DNA of 52,328 nucleotides from Chromera velia. Its lineage: Eukaryota; Sar; Chromeraceae. The notes beneath the pieces are model-generated. The model was not told the origin of the DNA, did not search any database, and saw only the letters and a list, made by a program, of their open reading frames with translations. The translations under genes were made by a program, and so were the position numbers. This document shows positions 51,631 to 52,328 of this stretch, in pieces. Location: the NCBI GenBank assembly GCA_018398765.1, contig JAHBMJ010001162.1, positions 64,001 to 116,328 of the forward strand, in the 5' to 3' direction. How positions within the stretch are numbered: position 1 is the stretch's first letter; every line of letters starts with the position of its first letter.

Positions 51631-52328
51631 TGAATTGATTGATTGATTGATTGATTGATATGTTCCGCCCTAGGGCCTTCCCGCTATGTCAATCTGTCGC
51701 CAGAGCTAGCAGGGCGGGGCGTTCCCCAGCCTAAGCTGAAGTATCAGACCCCGCCCTCGGGGCCCGCCAGAGTCTGTTGCCCTGGCCGCTGCTGCATGAT
51801 TGTTCGTTGTTCGAGCCACAGCTCTGGATCCGCGTTGGCTTTCCAGCCTGAAAATCGATCTGAAACGGCATGTGATTTAGGCTTCCTCGCTCTATTTGTT
51901 TGCTTTATCAATCTTCTTCTACAGCTCCCTCCTTCCCCACCCTAACGCTCCTTCGGTCGTCTCTAAGTTATCAATTGTCTCCTCATATTCTTTTGTTAGT
52001 CTCTCAATCGCCCGCTGCCTTCCGGTGATTCCTGCATGTCTGGCCGCCAGAGCGTCTCCCTCTATATGTCCGTACCATCCTGGACACTCCTCAAACACCC
52101 TCCGTCTGAATGACGCCCATCCCAAAAACTCATCCACTCCGGCATGACATTCATTCAACAGAAAACAGAAAAGCGTCGAGTTGTCCCTTTTTCCCTCTTC
52201 TCTGTTGAGCCCTTCTCTTTCTGTGGCTGCCTTTCTAGCTTTTTCTTCCATCTTGCTGTCCTATTTCCCTTCTATCTTTCTGAACATTTCTGCTCTCTCT
52301 CTGTCAAAAACAGGACATTCTGTCACCA
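51631..52328 (-). mobile_element. 3' end of a LINE-like non-LTR retroelement (continues off window)
   Basis: Read on the minus strand. From the window edge, a frame open to 51919 shows a pattern typical of the region after the reverse transcriptase in LINE ORF2 proteins: TECPVFDRERAEMF, then a helical stretch and FCFLLNE, ending ALGWGRREL. It is broken by one TAG at 52263-52261, so the downstream ATG at 52251 (110 aa) only looks like a start. After the stop comes a GC-rich 3' UTR (about 51918-51661). The element ends with a (TCAA)n tail at 51660-51634. Similar terminal sequence recurs at 12222-12264. Polymerase and endonuclease domains, if present, lie outside the window. Confidence 0.55.

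Overview
This is a eukaryotic nuclear window with about 50% GC coding blocks, AT-rich spacers, many introns and very abundant microsatellites. Gene content argues for a protist or alga: a membrane hybrid histidine kinase, a cytochrome P450, a kelch-RING protein and a degenerate cyclic-nucleotide-binding (CNB) protein. My best guess is a chromerid-like alveolate or related alga; the genus is an inference and was not tested by any search. All three stop codons end host genes, so the nuclear code looks standard.

Layout. 1-2077: 3' part of a coiled-coil gene (+). 2973-3944: acylated ankyrin protein (-). 4548-5027: small secreted Cys-rich protein (+). 6996-9430: two-exon P450 (-), divergent from a DUF2431/BMT5-type methyltransferase at 10126-11187 (+). 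12552-15577: three-exon hybrid histidine kinase (-), divergent from an unrecognised Cys/AT-hook protein at 16263-17135 (+). 17610-18398: secreted ependymin-like protein (+). 18.4-26.9 kb: gene-poor and repeat-rich, with two minisatellites, long microsatellites and scattered candidate minus-strand exons. 26915-28465: basic Ser/Pro-rich protein (-). 30145-32662: non-autonomous LTR retroelement with target-site duplication and a decayed ORF. 33578-42034: 14-exon CNB protein (-). 42758-50942: 15-exon kelch-RING protein (+). 51631-52328: 3' end of a LINE-like element (-).

The multi-exon models were built by hand from acceptor/donor pairs and reading-phase continuity. In the CNB (4176 nt) and kelch-RING (2442 nt) genes every junction keeps phase and the totals divide by three. 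The 34 introns inferred show an unusual donor preference, GTC- (mostly GTCAGT) over the usual GTR-.

Most notable observations: (1) the two LTRs differ at 31 positions by my count, all transitions, and every in-frame stop in the element's ORF is UAA or UAG, which points to a cytosine-deamination or RIP-like process acting on repeats; (2) the kelch-RING protein has 12 kelch repeats arranged as two copies of the same six in the same order, with different introns in the two halves; (3) a CNB protein whose second domain is split by roughly 550 to 680 residues of low-complexity sequence and whose ligand cassettes look degenerate.
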